NCBI GenBank assembly: GCA_003481745.1
Contig: QULP01000004.1
Coordinates: forward strand, 62,001 to 126,000
DNA: 64,000 nucleotides
Direction: 5' to 3'
DNA from: Firmicutes bacterium OM04-13BH
GTDB lineage: Bacteria > Bacillota > Clostridia > Lachnospirales > Lachnospiraceae
Shown one piece after another: positions 1 through 7,833 of the stretch (the first letter of the stretch is position 1; the number at the start of each line of letters is the position of its first letter). A model generated the notes under the pieces. That model made no database searches. It worked only from the letters and a program-made list of their open reading frames with translations, and had not been told where the DNA came from. Position numbers and translations under genes: made by a program.

Positions 1-1265
1 TTTATTTCTGCTAAAAAGTCCAGATATTCAGGGGTCGTATAGAATACGCTACCTTTGTCCTTATTTTCGATGAAACCACATACTGAAAAATCAATTTCTT
101 TTGTAGACATTCCCGTATTTACTGATGCGGAAAAATGATCTCCCAAACTCAGGGAAAGACCTGTTTTTTCATAGTAAGGAGAGGCACGATTTATCACAAT
201 CGGAATAGTGCTGTTTGTATTTGGAGAATAAGGCATATCACCCTCAACCAGTTGGGTTTCAAAACTGGTTGTGCCGACAATACTATTGATGGATAGTTCA
301 TATCTATTCTCAGGTTGACCGGGAACGACGATCTCACAATCTAATTTTTTGGATGGATAAATTTCTGTTACACCAGAGATATTTTCAATCTGCGCTTTCA
401 ATTTCTCCGTAAAAGGACTATCTTTCATCAGTTCAAGAGTAGCGTTTTCGGCAGCTGTTGAGTTCAGTTTAAGATAAATGCTGCTGTTTTCATAATACGG
501 TTGCCGGACAAGCTCTTTTATATCAATAGCCGAAACTACCGAAAAGACTACAAATACAAGGACTCCGCTCAACACAAGGGATAGCAGCGTATAAAATGCC
601 TTTTTACGGTTACTGAAAAAGTATTTTTTTGCCAAACCATTAGGATTGATACGACTGCTTTTTTTGAAAATTTTAGCTGATTTTATTTTCTCTGTCCTCA
701 ATGCCGCCATAGGGGATAAAGACGCAGCCAGTTTTGCCGGTGTACGGAATGACCAAAAAACAATGAACCATACAAAAGCACCGGAAAGCAATGTGCAGGC
801 CACACTGGGCACCAAATATAATTTCAAGGGTAATACACAATTAAAAAGAAAACCCAATAGCAAACCGCCTAAAATATACTTCCAAGATAACTGTTTTCGC
901 TCGTTATGAATGACTGCTTTGATCTGTCGGTAGGTCGCTCCCACAGTCCTCAACTGTGCAAATTCTCGTGTGCGCTGTAATATGGAAATATACATGATAT
1001 TTTTAATAGCGATTCCTGCTGTGAGTAGCAGAACAATAGCAATCCCCAAAATTACACTAAGTATTTCCTGTGTGTTATCGACACGAGAGATTATCTGTGT
1101 ATCTATTGTGGCATTACAAAGTAAGATAGTCGAAAATGCTAACAATAGAGAGGCAATAAACATGATAATCCCTGCGAGGAAATTTCGTTGTTTATTTGCG
1201 GATAGACTTTGCGTCGCTAATTTTTTCTCCACTTTGTGAGTATCATTCTCAAAAGGCCATGTCAT
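1..1265 (-). CDS. FtsX/MacB-like ABC transporter permease, partial at window edge
   Basis: The C-terminal part lies outside the window; reading the minus strand from ATG at 1265 gives an open frame of about 420 residues to base 1. It begins MTWPFENDT, the same opening as the permease at 2086-4119, so the two are related partners. Visible are an N-terminal membrane segment (about residues 30-50), further segments around 70-90 and 130-180, an RTREFAQLRTVGA-type cytoplasmic motif, and a long predicted extracellular part after a membrane segment near residue 240. Family knowledge: such permeases with an MJ0796-type ATPase move or sense peptides, lipids or cell-wall antibiotics. A ribosome site (AGGAGGTGG) precedes the ATG. 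It lies 14 bases after the ATPase gene and is surely co-transcribed. Substrate unknown. Confidence 0.85.
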   Translation of the reverse strand, partial: MTWPFENDTHKVEKKLATQSLSANKQRNFLAGIIMFIASLLLAFSTILLCNATIDTQIISRVDNTQEILSVILGIAIVLLLTAGIAIKNIMYISILQRTREFAQLRTVGATYRQIKAVIHNERKQLSWKYILGGLLLGFLFNCVLPLKLYLVPSVACTLLSGAFVWFIVFWSFRTPAKLAASLSPMAALRTEKIKSAKIFKKSSRINPNGLAKKYFFSNRKKAFYTLLSLVLSGVLVFVVFSVVSAIDIKELVRQPYYENSSIYLKLNSTAAENATLELMKDSPFTEKLKAQIENISGVTEIYPSKKLDCEIVVPGQPENRYELSINSIVGTTSFETQLVEGDMPYSPNTNSTIPIVINRASPYYEKTGLSLSLGDHFSASVNTGMSTKEIDFSVCGFIENKDKGSVFYTTPEYLDFLAEI

Positions 1266-1279
1266 AGCCTGCCACCTCC

Positions 1280-1945
1280 TTACTCCACAATCTTGCCGTC
1301 CTCAATGCGGACAATCCGATCTGCAAGACGGGCAATGTCGTCATTGTGCGTAATCATCACAACAGTTTGCCGGAACTCTGCACTGGTGCGCTTGATAAGC
1401 CCCAGCACCTCGGCGCTGGTCTTGCTGTCAAGGTTGCCGGTCGGCTCGTCGGCCAGCACAATAGCCGGTTTGGTAATCAGAGCGCGTGCGATAGCCACAC
1501 GCTGCTGCTGTCCGCCGGAAAGATTGTTCGGCATGTTTTTCAGTTTATCTTCCAGCCCCAGCAGATGAACGATCTCGTCCAAAAACTTCTGATCCACCGT
1601 GTCCCCGTCCAGCTCCACCGGCAGGACGATGTTCTCATACACATTCAGGATAGGAACAAGGTTATAGTTCTGGAAGATAAAGCCGATGTTGCGGCGGCGA
1701 AAGATGGTAAGCTGTTCATCGTTCTTCTTTGCCAGTTCTTCGCCCCGGACGATCACGGTTCCGCTGGTGGGAGTGTCCAGCCCGCCCATCATGTGAAGCA
1801 GGGTGGACTTGCCGCTGCCGGATGTTCCCACAACGGCCACAAACTCGCCGTCCTCCACGGAGAAGTTCACACCGTCAAGGGCGCGGGTAATGTTCGGCTC
1901 TGTGCCGTAATACTTTTTCAGATCAATCGCCTGTAAAACGCTCAT
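1280..1945 (-). CDS. ABC transporter ATP-binding protein (MacB/LolD/BceA-like)
   Basis: A 221-residue ATPase starting MSVLQAIDLKKYYG; the frame is open further upstream but that part is operator DNA, and AAAGGAG sits just before this ATG. Walker A GTSGSGKST lies near residue 37, the Q-loop is FIFQNYNL, the signature is LSGGQQQR and Walker B runs into ADEPTGNLD. This is the classic sequence of the MJ0796 group that powers FtsX-like permeases rather than ordinary importers. It is followed by one permease (14-base gap) and preceded by its own operator-promoter and, beyond that, another permease gene. Base composition is visibly richer in G+C than the permease at 2086-4119, so the module looks mosaic. 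Predicted role: drug or antimicrobial-peptide export or detoxification; the exact substrate cannot be told. Confidence 0.93.
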   Translation of the reverse strand: MSVLQAIDLKKYYGTEPNITRALDGVNFSVEDGEFVAVVGTSGSGKSTLLHMMGGLDTPTSGTVIVRGEELAKKNDEQLTIFRRRNIGFIFQNYNLVPILNVYENIVLPVELDGDTVDQKFLDEIVHLLGLEDKLKNMPNNLSGGQQQRVAIARALITKPAIVLADEPTGNLDSKTSAEVLGLIKRTSAEFRQTVVMITHNDDIARLADRIVRIEDGKIVE

Positions 1946-1987
1946 ACTCAAAACTCCTTTCAAGGCTTTCTGCCTGTTGATAAGGCT

Positions 1988-2080
1988 ATTGTAAAACCCA
2001 AATGTCCGCGAAATGTTACAGCGGCCAAAAAATTTCATTGAAAATCGGGGGTGAAATGCTACAACGCTCGGACATTTCAA
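1988..2080 (-). promoter_or_regulatory. Operator-promoter of the ATPase-permease unit
   Basis: Two inverted copies of ATGTCCG-N5-TGTWACA are present: plus-strand orientation at 2000-2020 and minus orientation at 2057-2077 (the latter with TGTAGCA). A TACAAT -10 box lies exactly 6 bases downstream of the first site in minus direction. The same roughly 100-base block recurs at 4145-4240. No good -35 box is visible, as expected for an activator-dependent promoter of an OmpR-type regulator. Confidence 0.7.
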
Positions 2081-2085
2081 AATTA

Positions 2086-4119
2086 TTATTCAACTACCCT
2101 TAATCGAGCTACAATACTTGTTTTTCTAAAATAGCGAAACGAAACATGAGGAACTATAATCGCCACAACGCAAATAACAATTCCCTCTAATATCAACGGG
2201 AAAATCGTAGGCTGTATTGTAAACAGCCATAAGTCAGGTTGATTAAAGAAAGTAGGAAGAATTGTATTTGCAACAATAAGAGAGAGAGGTAAACCCATTA
2301 CACAAATCAGAAATGCGTAAAACAATCCCTCCAATACGGTCAATTTGTTAATTTGTTTTTTCGTCATTCCGATGCTCTCTAATGTAGCAAATTCCCGTTG
2401 CCGGTTTATAATGCCCGTTATAATGATGTTGGAAAAATTCACAAGCCCGATACTTCCTAATAGAAACCCAATAAGGCCACCTATGATAAAAATAGTTTGT
2501 TTTAATCCATTCATAGTTTGTGCCAATGTTTCAGACGATGCGTATTCAACGGTAGGCAAAGAATTGATGTACTCGGTCGCTGGCAAAAAGTGTTCTTTTT
2601 CCACATCAAACACATAACTCATTATGGCTGGATTGTTATACAATTCCACAAACATCTCATTACTCATATAAAAAATAGGACAATCGCCGCCAACATCAGT
2701 GTAGCCAACATTCTTACCCGGAGATTCTACCAATGAAAAATCAACCACTGCACGCGCAATTACCGAAACCGTTTTATAAGGCAATCCATCTTTGTAAATG
2801 GTAACTTCCTGATTGAGCGGACAAAGAAATTCAGGAGATTCATTTGGGTTGATCGCTGAAATTTCTATAACATAGTTTCCACTTTCCAAATATGAGGTTA
2901 GTTGCTGTATATCTGTTTCTCCCTCAATGAAATTCAATTTAGGAAGTATTGATTTTTCTACCCCGTAAATATTGCAAAGAGGTCGATAATCAACACCGAG
3001 TTTTACTGGATAAGTTCTGCCATCAACCATACCACTTCGTATAAGGTGATTATCTTCTGTGTATTCGTCTAATACTTCCGTGACCAAACTACCATAATCA
3101 TAAGTAACACTGACATCATCCAAAGTGTTTTTATAAATTCGACTTCCGTTCAGCACAGGAATATTATTTTCAATATCAGATATGATTTCATTACTAACAG
3201 AATCATCTTTAAATCGAAAACCTTGCACATTAGAAAATGTGTTTGGGCTTGCCACAACAAAATCAAATGAGGTAACAGAAGATACATATTTTTTAACATC
3301 AACACTATTTCCGATTGCGATTGCACTGTTTAGGAGAATAATGCAGAGTATCATGGATAAGACGATAAATATGGTACGCTTTGAATTTCTTCTTAAATTT
3401 CTCCATGCCATTTCTGTTATTCTATTCTTAAACGAAAGACGATTCTTGTTGGCACTATGATAATTGTCTTTTTCATAGTATCTAGTTGCCTCAATGGGCG
3501 AAATCGTAGCTGCAATTTTGAATGGTTTCTTTATACTCACCCAAACAGTAATCGCACTAAATATCCCGGCAACGACAAAAATAATAGGATTAAAACTCAA
3601 GTTCACAGAAAGATTGTGATACTCGCCTTTCATAAAATTAAGAATCCACGGAAGCATAAGTATTCCTACTATATATCCTAAAATCAACCCAATAGATATA
3701 GCAATTATAGACAGCCAAAATGCTTGCTTATAAACAATTCGCTTGATTTGCTTCTCCGTTGTTCCGATTGTTCTTAATAAGCCATATTTCTTTATTTCTT
3801 GAACAACAGAAATCTCAAAAATATTGCGAATGAGCAAATAGCCCGTTATTACAAAAATCATAATAAAAAACAGGGCTGCTATTATGGCAATCCAATTTAC
3901 AGATGTACCAGTGGACGGGCTGGTTCCCCTAATTTGCAAAATAGTTGTCTGTATAGACTGGATCGCTCCAACACATAAAGTCGTTACAGAAGTAAAAAGC
4001 ATTGATGTTAAAACGATTGCTATTACAGCAACAATATTTCGTAATTTGTTGGCTTTGAAGCTTCTTTGCGCCAGCTTCTTTGTAATGGCGCTGGTGTCAT
4101 TTTCAAAAGGCCATGTCAT
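2086..4119 (-). CDS. FtsX/MacB-like ABC transporter permease
   Basis: A 677-residue membrane protein. I start it at the ATG giving MTWPFENDT, with ATGGAGGTG just upstream; the longer frame reads through operator DNA. Membrane segments appear near residues 28-48, 77-98, 135-156, 178-196 and 250-270, then a large extracellular domain (about 275-545), then three more segments (about 545-565, 605-630, 640-665). Two FtsX units flank the big domain, as in peptide-sensing or peptide-exporting transporters next to two-component systems. The motif QKREFATLESIGMT-like loop (here REFATLESIGM) is the typical cytoplasmic coupling loop. It has its own operator-promoter upstream (4145-4240). Its A+T content is clearly higher than that of the kinase, regulator and ATPase genes around it. 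Confidence 0.88.
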   Translation of the reverse strand: MTWPFENDTSAITKKLAQRSFKANKLRNIVAVIAIVLTSMLFTSVTTLCVGAIQSIQTTILQIRGTSPSTGTSVNWIAIIAALFFIMIFVITGYLLIRNIFEISVVQEIKKYGLLRTIGTTEKQIKRIVYKQAFWLSIIAISIGLILGYIVGILMLPWILNFMKGEYHNLSVNLSFNPIIFVVAGIFSAITVWVSIKKPFKIAATISPIEATRYYEKDNYHSANKNRLSFKNRITEMAWRNLRRNSKRTIFIVLSMILCIILLNSAIAIGNSVDVKKYVSSVTSFDFVVASPNTFSNVQGFRFKDDSVSNEIISDIENNIPVLNGSRIYKNTLDDVSVTYDYGSLVTEVLDEYTEDNHLIRSGMVDGRTYPVKLGVDYRPLCNIYGVEKSILPKLNFIEGETDIQQLTSYLESGNYVIEISAINPNESPEFLCPLNQEVTIYKDGLPYKTVSVIARAVVDFSLVESPGKNVGYTDVGGDCPIFYMSNEMFVELYNNPAIMSYVFDVEKEHFLPATEYINSLPTVEYASSETLAQTMNGLKQTIFIIGGLIGFLLGSIGLVNFSNIIITGIINRQREFATLESIGMTKKQINKLTVLEGLFYAFLICVMGLPLSLIVANTILPTFFNQPDLWLFTIQPTIFPLILEGIVICVVAIIVPHVSFRYFRKTSIVARLRVVE

Positions 4120-4144
4120 AGTTGTATCACCTCCATATTTGATA

Positions 4145-4240
4145 AGGGTATTGTAAAACCTAAATGTCCGCGAAATGTTACAGCGGCCCAAAAATTTCAT
4201 TGAAAATCGGGGTGAAATGTTACAACGCTCGGACATTTCA
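4145..4240 (-). promoter_or_regulatory. Operator-promoter of the permease gene
   Basis: Near-duplicate of the block at 1988-2080. Sites ATGTCCG-N5-TGTWACA lie at 4162-4182 and, inverted, at 4218-4238. TACAAT as -10 box follows 6 bases after the first site on the minus strand. The identical spacing at three promoters argues for one activator. Confidence 0.7.
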
Positions 4241-4285
4241 AAAAAAATTTACGGCGGGCAGCCGGAAATGGCCGTCCGCCGCATT

Positions 4286-5317
4286 CTATTTTGTCGGCAG
4301 CATAATGGAAAATTCCGAGCCCTTGCCCGGCTCTGAAACCACTTTGATATAGCCGCCTTGCCGCGTTACGATCTCGCGGGCCAGATACAGTCCAATGCCC
4401 ACGCCCTGCTGTTCGTGTACTTCTTCCTCACGATAAAAGCGCCGGAAGATAGCAGCCTGATTACTTTCGGAAATGCCCTTGCCGGTATCGGCTACTTTGA
4501 TCTCCACATACATTTCCCACGGTATCACCGACACCGTAATTTTTCCACCTGCCGGAGTATACTTCACCGCATTGTCCAACAGGTTAAAGAGGGCTTCGGA
4601 TGTCCACTTGCTGTCATGGGAAAAGGTCAAATTCTCCGGGCAGTCCACAGATACAGCGATTTTCTTTTTTTCCGCTGCATACACGATCCCACTCATGGCT
4701 TGCGCCACGGTATCAAAGAGGCAGACCGGTTTCTTATTCAACTGGATTACGCCCGTTTCCAACCGTGAGGTTTTCACAAGAGCCTGAAAGAGAAAGTCCA
4801 GTTTATCTGTCTGGGTGCGGATTCCACGGATAAAATCGGTACGCTCCGCCTCGGTCATAGGCTTTTCCAGCAGGGTGTCCGTCGCCATTTTCAGATTGCT
4901 TACCGGCGTTTTTACCTGATGGGAAATATCCGATACAAGGGTTTGTAACTCCTGCCGTTCCTCGTCCACCCGGCGACGGTTCTCCTGCATGATTTGGTAA
5001 AGTCTCGCCAGCCGGTGCCCGATTCTGGCGAGCTGGGTTTCGCTGTCCTCTGGCCGCTGGGGTGCTTCATTTCCGGCGATCATGTGGTCTAAGGTCTGGC
5101 ACAGGTCAGTGGTAAACTGCGACAGTCGCTTTCCAAACGCCTGCGTCAGTACAAAAATCCCTACAATGGCGCACAGCAGCAGCGCCCCGCCTGTCAGCAG
5201 CACCGCAATCTGTTTTGTCACAAGAAAAAGAGCTATGGTGATCCCGGACATGGAGAGGACAAGCTCCATTGCCACCCGGCCAAACAGCCGCTTTACCGAG
5301 AGGTTTTGAAACTTCAT
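4286..5317 (-). CDS. Sensor histidine kinase, intramembrane-sensing type
   Basis: 343 residues from the ATG that overlaps the stop of the response regulator (ATGA), with GGAGGCGAGG before it. Two membrane helices (about 17-34 and 36-60) are joined by only a few residues, so there is no extracellular sensor domain. A coiled linker follows, then the phosphorylation site SDISHQVKTP with His near 133, the N box LFNLLDNAVKYTP, the G box DTGKGIS and a second glycine loop GVGIGLYLAR. Such kinases (BceS/NsaS/VanS-like) usually read the state of a partner ABC permease, and two such permeases are encoded directly downstream. Inferred input: a cell-wall-active peptide or antibiotic. GC-rich compared with the rest of the window. 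Confidence 0.92.
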   Translation of the reverse strand: MKFQNLSVKRLFGRVAMELVLSMSGITIALFLVTKQIAVLLTGGALLLCAIVGIFVLTQAFGKRLSQFTTDLCQTLDHMIAGNEAPQRPEDSETQLARIGHRLARLYQIMQENRRRVDEERQELQTLVSDISHQVKTPVSNLKMATDTLLEKPMTEAERTDFIRGIRTQTDKLDFLFQALVKTSRLETGVIQLNKKPVCLFDTVAQAMSGIVYAAEKKKIAVSVDCPENLTFSHDSKWTSEALFNLLDNAVKYTPAGGKITVSVIPWEMYVEIKVADTGKGISESNQAAIFRRFYREEEVHEQQGVGIGLYLAREIVTRQGGYIKVVSEPGKGSEFSIMLPTK

Positions 5318-6006
5318 TTTGCCTCGCCTCCCGTCCATTGATACCCCATGCCGTAAACGGTCTTGATGTAGGGTGCGCCGCCGTCGGCTTCAATCTTGCT
5401 GCGAATACGGCTGATGGAGGTTGTCAGGGTGTGTTCGTCCACAAACCGCTCGTCTATATCCCACAGCTTTTCCAAAAGCTGCCCACGGGTCAGCACTTGC
5501 CGGGGATTTTTACGAAACAGGTTCAGCATTTTGTACTCCATCGGGGATAGAGTCAGGGGCTTGCCGTTTAGGGAAGCCGTCTGCTCCGAGAAGTCCAGAA
5601 ACAGCCGCCCGTCGTCGTAAATGTCCTTGGCCGGTTTGTGGTGTTCCAGCATAGCGAACATGGCTTTGATTTTTCGCTGCAAGGCCCCGATCACAAAGGG
5701 CTTTGTGATGTAGTCCACCGCGCCCACCTCATAGCCCCGTATCTGGTCGCTCTCCTGATCGTTGGCGGTCAGGAATATTACGATGGTGTCCGGGTGCTGG
5801 GGCTTTATCAGCTTGCACAGCTCAAAACCGTTCCCATCTGGCAGGTTAATGTCCAACAGCACTAAATCAAATTCCCGCTGGCGGATGGCTTCGGCTGCGG
5901 TTCTGGCATTTAGAGTAGAAGTCACGCCGTAGCCGTCTGCGGTCAGGTTATAGGCTAACATCTTATTCAAAAAACTGTCGTCCTCGACAATTAAAATCTG
6001 CTTCAT
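5314..6006 (-). CDS. OmpR/PhoB-family response regulator
   Basis: 230 residues starting MKQILIVEDD, with AAAGGAAGTGAGG upstream. The receiver domain has the acidic pair EDD at 8-10, the phosphoacceptor Asp near 52 (LLDINLPDGNG), Thr in FLTAND and Lys in YITKPF. The C-terminal winged helix (about 130-230) shows LTLSPMEYKMLNLF and the recognition part TLTTSISRIRSKIE. It overlaps the kinase gene by four bases. A site ATGTCCG-N5-TGTTACA lies just upstream at its own promoter and four more lie before the transporter genes, so it probably activates itself and the transporter. Confidence 0.93.
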   Translation of the reverse strand: MKQILIVEDDSFLNKMLAYNLTADGYGVTSTLNARTAAEAIRQREFDLVLLDINLPDGNGFELCKLIKPQHPDTIVIFLTANDQESDQIRGYEVGAVDYITKPFVIGALQRKIKAMFAMLEHHKPAKDIYDDGRLFLDFSEQTASLNGKPLTLSPMEYKMLNLFRKNPRQVLTRGQLLEKLWDIDERFVDEHTLTTSISRIRSKIEADGGAPYIKTVYGMGYQWTGGEAK

Positions 6007-6030
6007 ATCCTCACTTCCTTTGCTTTTTGC

Positions 6031-6067
6031 AGATAGTATAACAGGCAAATGTCCGAGAATTGTTACA
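6031..6067 (-). promoter_or_regulatory. Promoter of the two-component operon with regulator site
   Basis: On the minus strand a site matching the shared operator (6047-6067) ends 6 bases before TATACT, the -10 box. There is no recognisable TTGACA at -35; the operator covers that place, as in class II activation. Confidence 0.7.
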
Positions 6068-6128
6068 AGGACAAATATATTTATCATATTACAGCTTTTT
6101 TATGTGTACTGCAATTTTATAAAAGAAA

Positions 6129-6156
6129 GGACAGCAGTATCATCAAATTGCTGTCC
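6129..6156 (-). terminator. Intrinsic terminator
   Basis: Perfect 8-bp stem GGACAGCA / TGCTGTCC followed on the minus strand by TTTCTTTT. It would stop transcription coming from the small XRE gene before it enters the two-component operon. Confidence 0.6.
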
Positions 6157-6217
6157 TTGCGGTTTATTATAGCTGGTAGTGTATAAGCGTGGGTTCATCA
6201 TATTTGGTGTGGTATCT

Positions 6218-6349
6218 TTAACTATGGGAAACTCCACATTCCCACCTTGATACTGCCTGTCTAGTTACATATAATTGCTCGGCAAGAGACTGTTGGGTCA
6301 TTCCCTTTTCTTCTCTCACTCTCCTTAGTTGTTCGCCAAATTCGACCAT
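6218..6349 (-). pseudogene. Truncated XRE/Cro-type helix-turn-helix regulator
   Basis: A 43-codon frame beginning MVEFGEQLRRVREEKG. It holds an almost complete HTH_3 unit, with QQSLAEQLYVTRQAVSRWE as the helix-turn-helix. After RWECG, where full-length relatives carry on for a C-terminal domain, it ends at a stop. A proper AAAGGAG ribosome site precedes the ATG. Either it is the start of a decayed regulator, which I favour because the DNA on both sides is mobile-element debris, or it is a minimal DNA-binding protein that is still made. Confidence 0.65.
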
Positions 6350-6976
6350 ATTAAATCTACTCCTTTCATAATTAGTTCATCTGCAGATGTAACCTTAGTA
6401 TCACAAATTACTAGAACAACTTCAAGCAACACCTCAATAACTCATGTCACCATTATGGTGCGTCCGCTAAAATCAAGCATTTATCCCATTTACAAATCTA
6501 TCGTTAAGTAAATCGGGAGTTGTCGACTTCCCCAAAAGCTTCTTTCTAGCATGCATCTTCTTTCGCCCTTGATAAGAACTATCTCAAGTTCCTATAGACT
6601 CGGTAAACCCCAATTTTTCTATCTCATAAAATCAAATTTTTTCATTCATCTTAAATCTTTTTCTAATTTTTCACTATATCACCATTTCTAAACACTGTAA
6701 ACAGTGAACCCGGCAAAAAATGACCGGGTTCGTCACTAACCAAGATAATCACTTCACAACATCCATCCAATCGACATTCCCATTACCATTGTTCCTATCG
6801 AAACGATTTGCCAAAACTTCAGTTCCCTTTTCATACAGGCAACTTTGATATTCGTCTTTTTATTAATTCTGTCGATTTCTTCTCTGCAATTTTTCTTTGC
6901 CATAAACGTCTTCGATTTCTCTTGCGATGTTCTCTTGCTGCTCTCTCAGCATCCAACCACCTCTGTTGTCCTTATT
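6350..6976. other. Non-coding, decayed mobile-element DNA
   Basis: No convincing gene on either strand. One hairpin is visible at 6706-6731 (GAACCCGG / CCGGGTTC). The stretch ends where integrase homology starts, so it is probably scrambled element sequence. Confidence 0.5.
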
Positions 6977-7287
6977 GTGAATATCTTCTTCCTACAGAAG
7001 ATGAGAATAGATTTCTTTATCGCAATTACTATGACAGCTATTGGACTCCACTTGTAGAACAGATTGGAATTAACCGTACGCCACATTGTACCAGGCACAC
7101 CTGTATCCCTATGTTATCGGAAGCTGGTGTTCAGGATACAACCATCAAGAAAATTGTGGGGCACTCCGGCGCTATGACTTTGACCGAAAAAGTTTATACT
7201 CACTTAGATATGCAGGTTCTTATAGACGCAATCAACAAAACCTTAGAAAATAAGACCACGGTAATTGCTGATGCAGAATCTGCATAA
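6977..7287 (+). pseudogene. Tyrosine recombinase (phage/ICE integrase), C-terminal fragment 1
   Basis: About 100 codons recognisable as the end of a lambda-type integrase: TPHCTRHTC gives the H-x-x-R box, GHSGAMTLTEKVYTH gives the second His and the catalytic Tyr. The arm-binding and core-binding domains and the first catalytic Arg are missing; the open frame upstream of 6977 is not integrase-like. It is nearly identical to the fragment at 11083-11538, in the same direction, and like it ends about 200 bases before a copy of the rpsI-end repeat. It cannot be an active recombinase. Confidence 0.85.
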
Positions 7288-7363
7288 CAAAAGGACGCTC
7301 TACAGTGTCTATCACCGAAAAGTGTCCTATATTTAACGCTTACCTATATTTTTAGATATTTTT

Positions 7364-7372
7364 GTTGCAAAC
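7364..7372 (+). other. Single integrase arm-type repeat
   Basis: GTTGCAAAC, the same 9-mer that occurs in spaced series at 7569-7588 and 11600-11630. Confidence 0.35.
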
Positions 7373-7427
7373 CGAATAAGTTTCACCACATTTCTAGACA
7401 TTTCACCAAGATTTAAGGGTAAAGAAA

Positions 7428-7456
7428 AACCCCAGAAACTCGCGGTTTCTGAGGTT
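7428..7456 (-). terminator. Hairpin, probably a terminator for leftward transcripts
   Basis: Stem AACCTCAGAAAC / GTTTCTGGGGTT on the minus strand, followed by TTTCTTT. It could be the original rpsI terminator, left behind when the element at 7512-11718 inserted. Confidence 0.5.
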
Positions 7457-7492
7457 TGTGATCTCTTTAAATTGTAATTCTCTTGCGAGATA

Positions 7493-7511
7493 ATTATCTC
7501 TTGCTGAACTG
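7493..7511. repeat. att-like direct repeat, left copy
   Basis: The 19 bases are identical to 11719-11737, the last codons and stop of rpsI, in the same orientation. A duplicated target 4.2 kb from the intact gene end is the mark of site-specific integration. Confidence 0.75.
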
Positions 7512-7568
7512 AAATTAACGTTTTGGTAACTGGGAACGCTTGATTTTACTGGATTCTTGGAATATGGT

Positions 7569-7588
7569 GTTGCAAACACGTTACAAAC
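7569..7588 (+). repeat. Integrase arm-type sites, left end of element
   Basis: GTTGCAAAC at 7569 and GTTACAAAC at 7580, start-to-start spacing 11. Matching series near the right end suggests recombinase arm sites. Confidence 0.5.
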
Positions 7589-7629
7589 GCAGGACTTCTC
7601 ATTACGCCTCACCACACCTCTAAATTATC

Positions 7630-7674
7630 AAAGAGGGAGATGACTCAAAGTAACAAATGTGCATCTTCCTCTTT
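7630..7674 (+). terminator. Intrinsic terminator
   Basis: AAAGAGGGAGATG pairs with CATCTTCCTCTTT (one mismatch) and is followed by a run of T on the plus strand. It lies between the left end of the element and the convergent transporter gene. Confidence 0.55.
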
Positions 7675-7833
7675 TTTTCTCGCAATATCATTCAACTTCG
7701 ACAATTTCTAATCAATTTTGTTTAAATATTATTCGTTGCTTTGTTATCATTGTTGTATTCGAAAATATATATGTACTCTTCTGATATATTTACTTCTTTC
7801 TAAAAATAATTTGCAAATGTGATTTCAAAATTT

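Noticed and set aside
1236..1936. Long plus-strand frames across the ABC ATPase gene
   Set aside because: They are antisense shadows of the GC-rich ATPase; no domain, no ribosome site.
7403..7615. Small minus-strand frame over the left att copy
   Set aside because: No ribosome site and no family; it crosses the att repeat and hairpin, so it is a chance frame.
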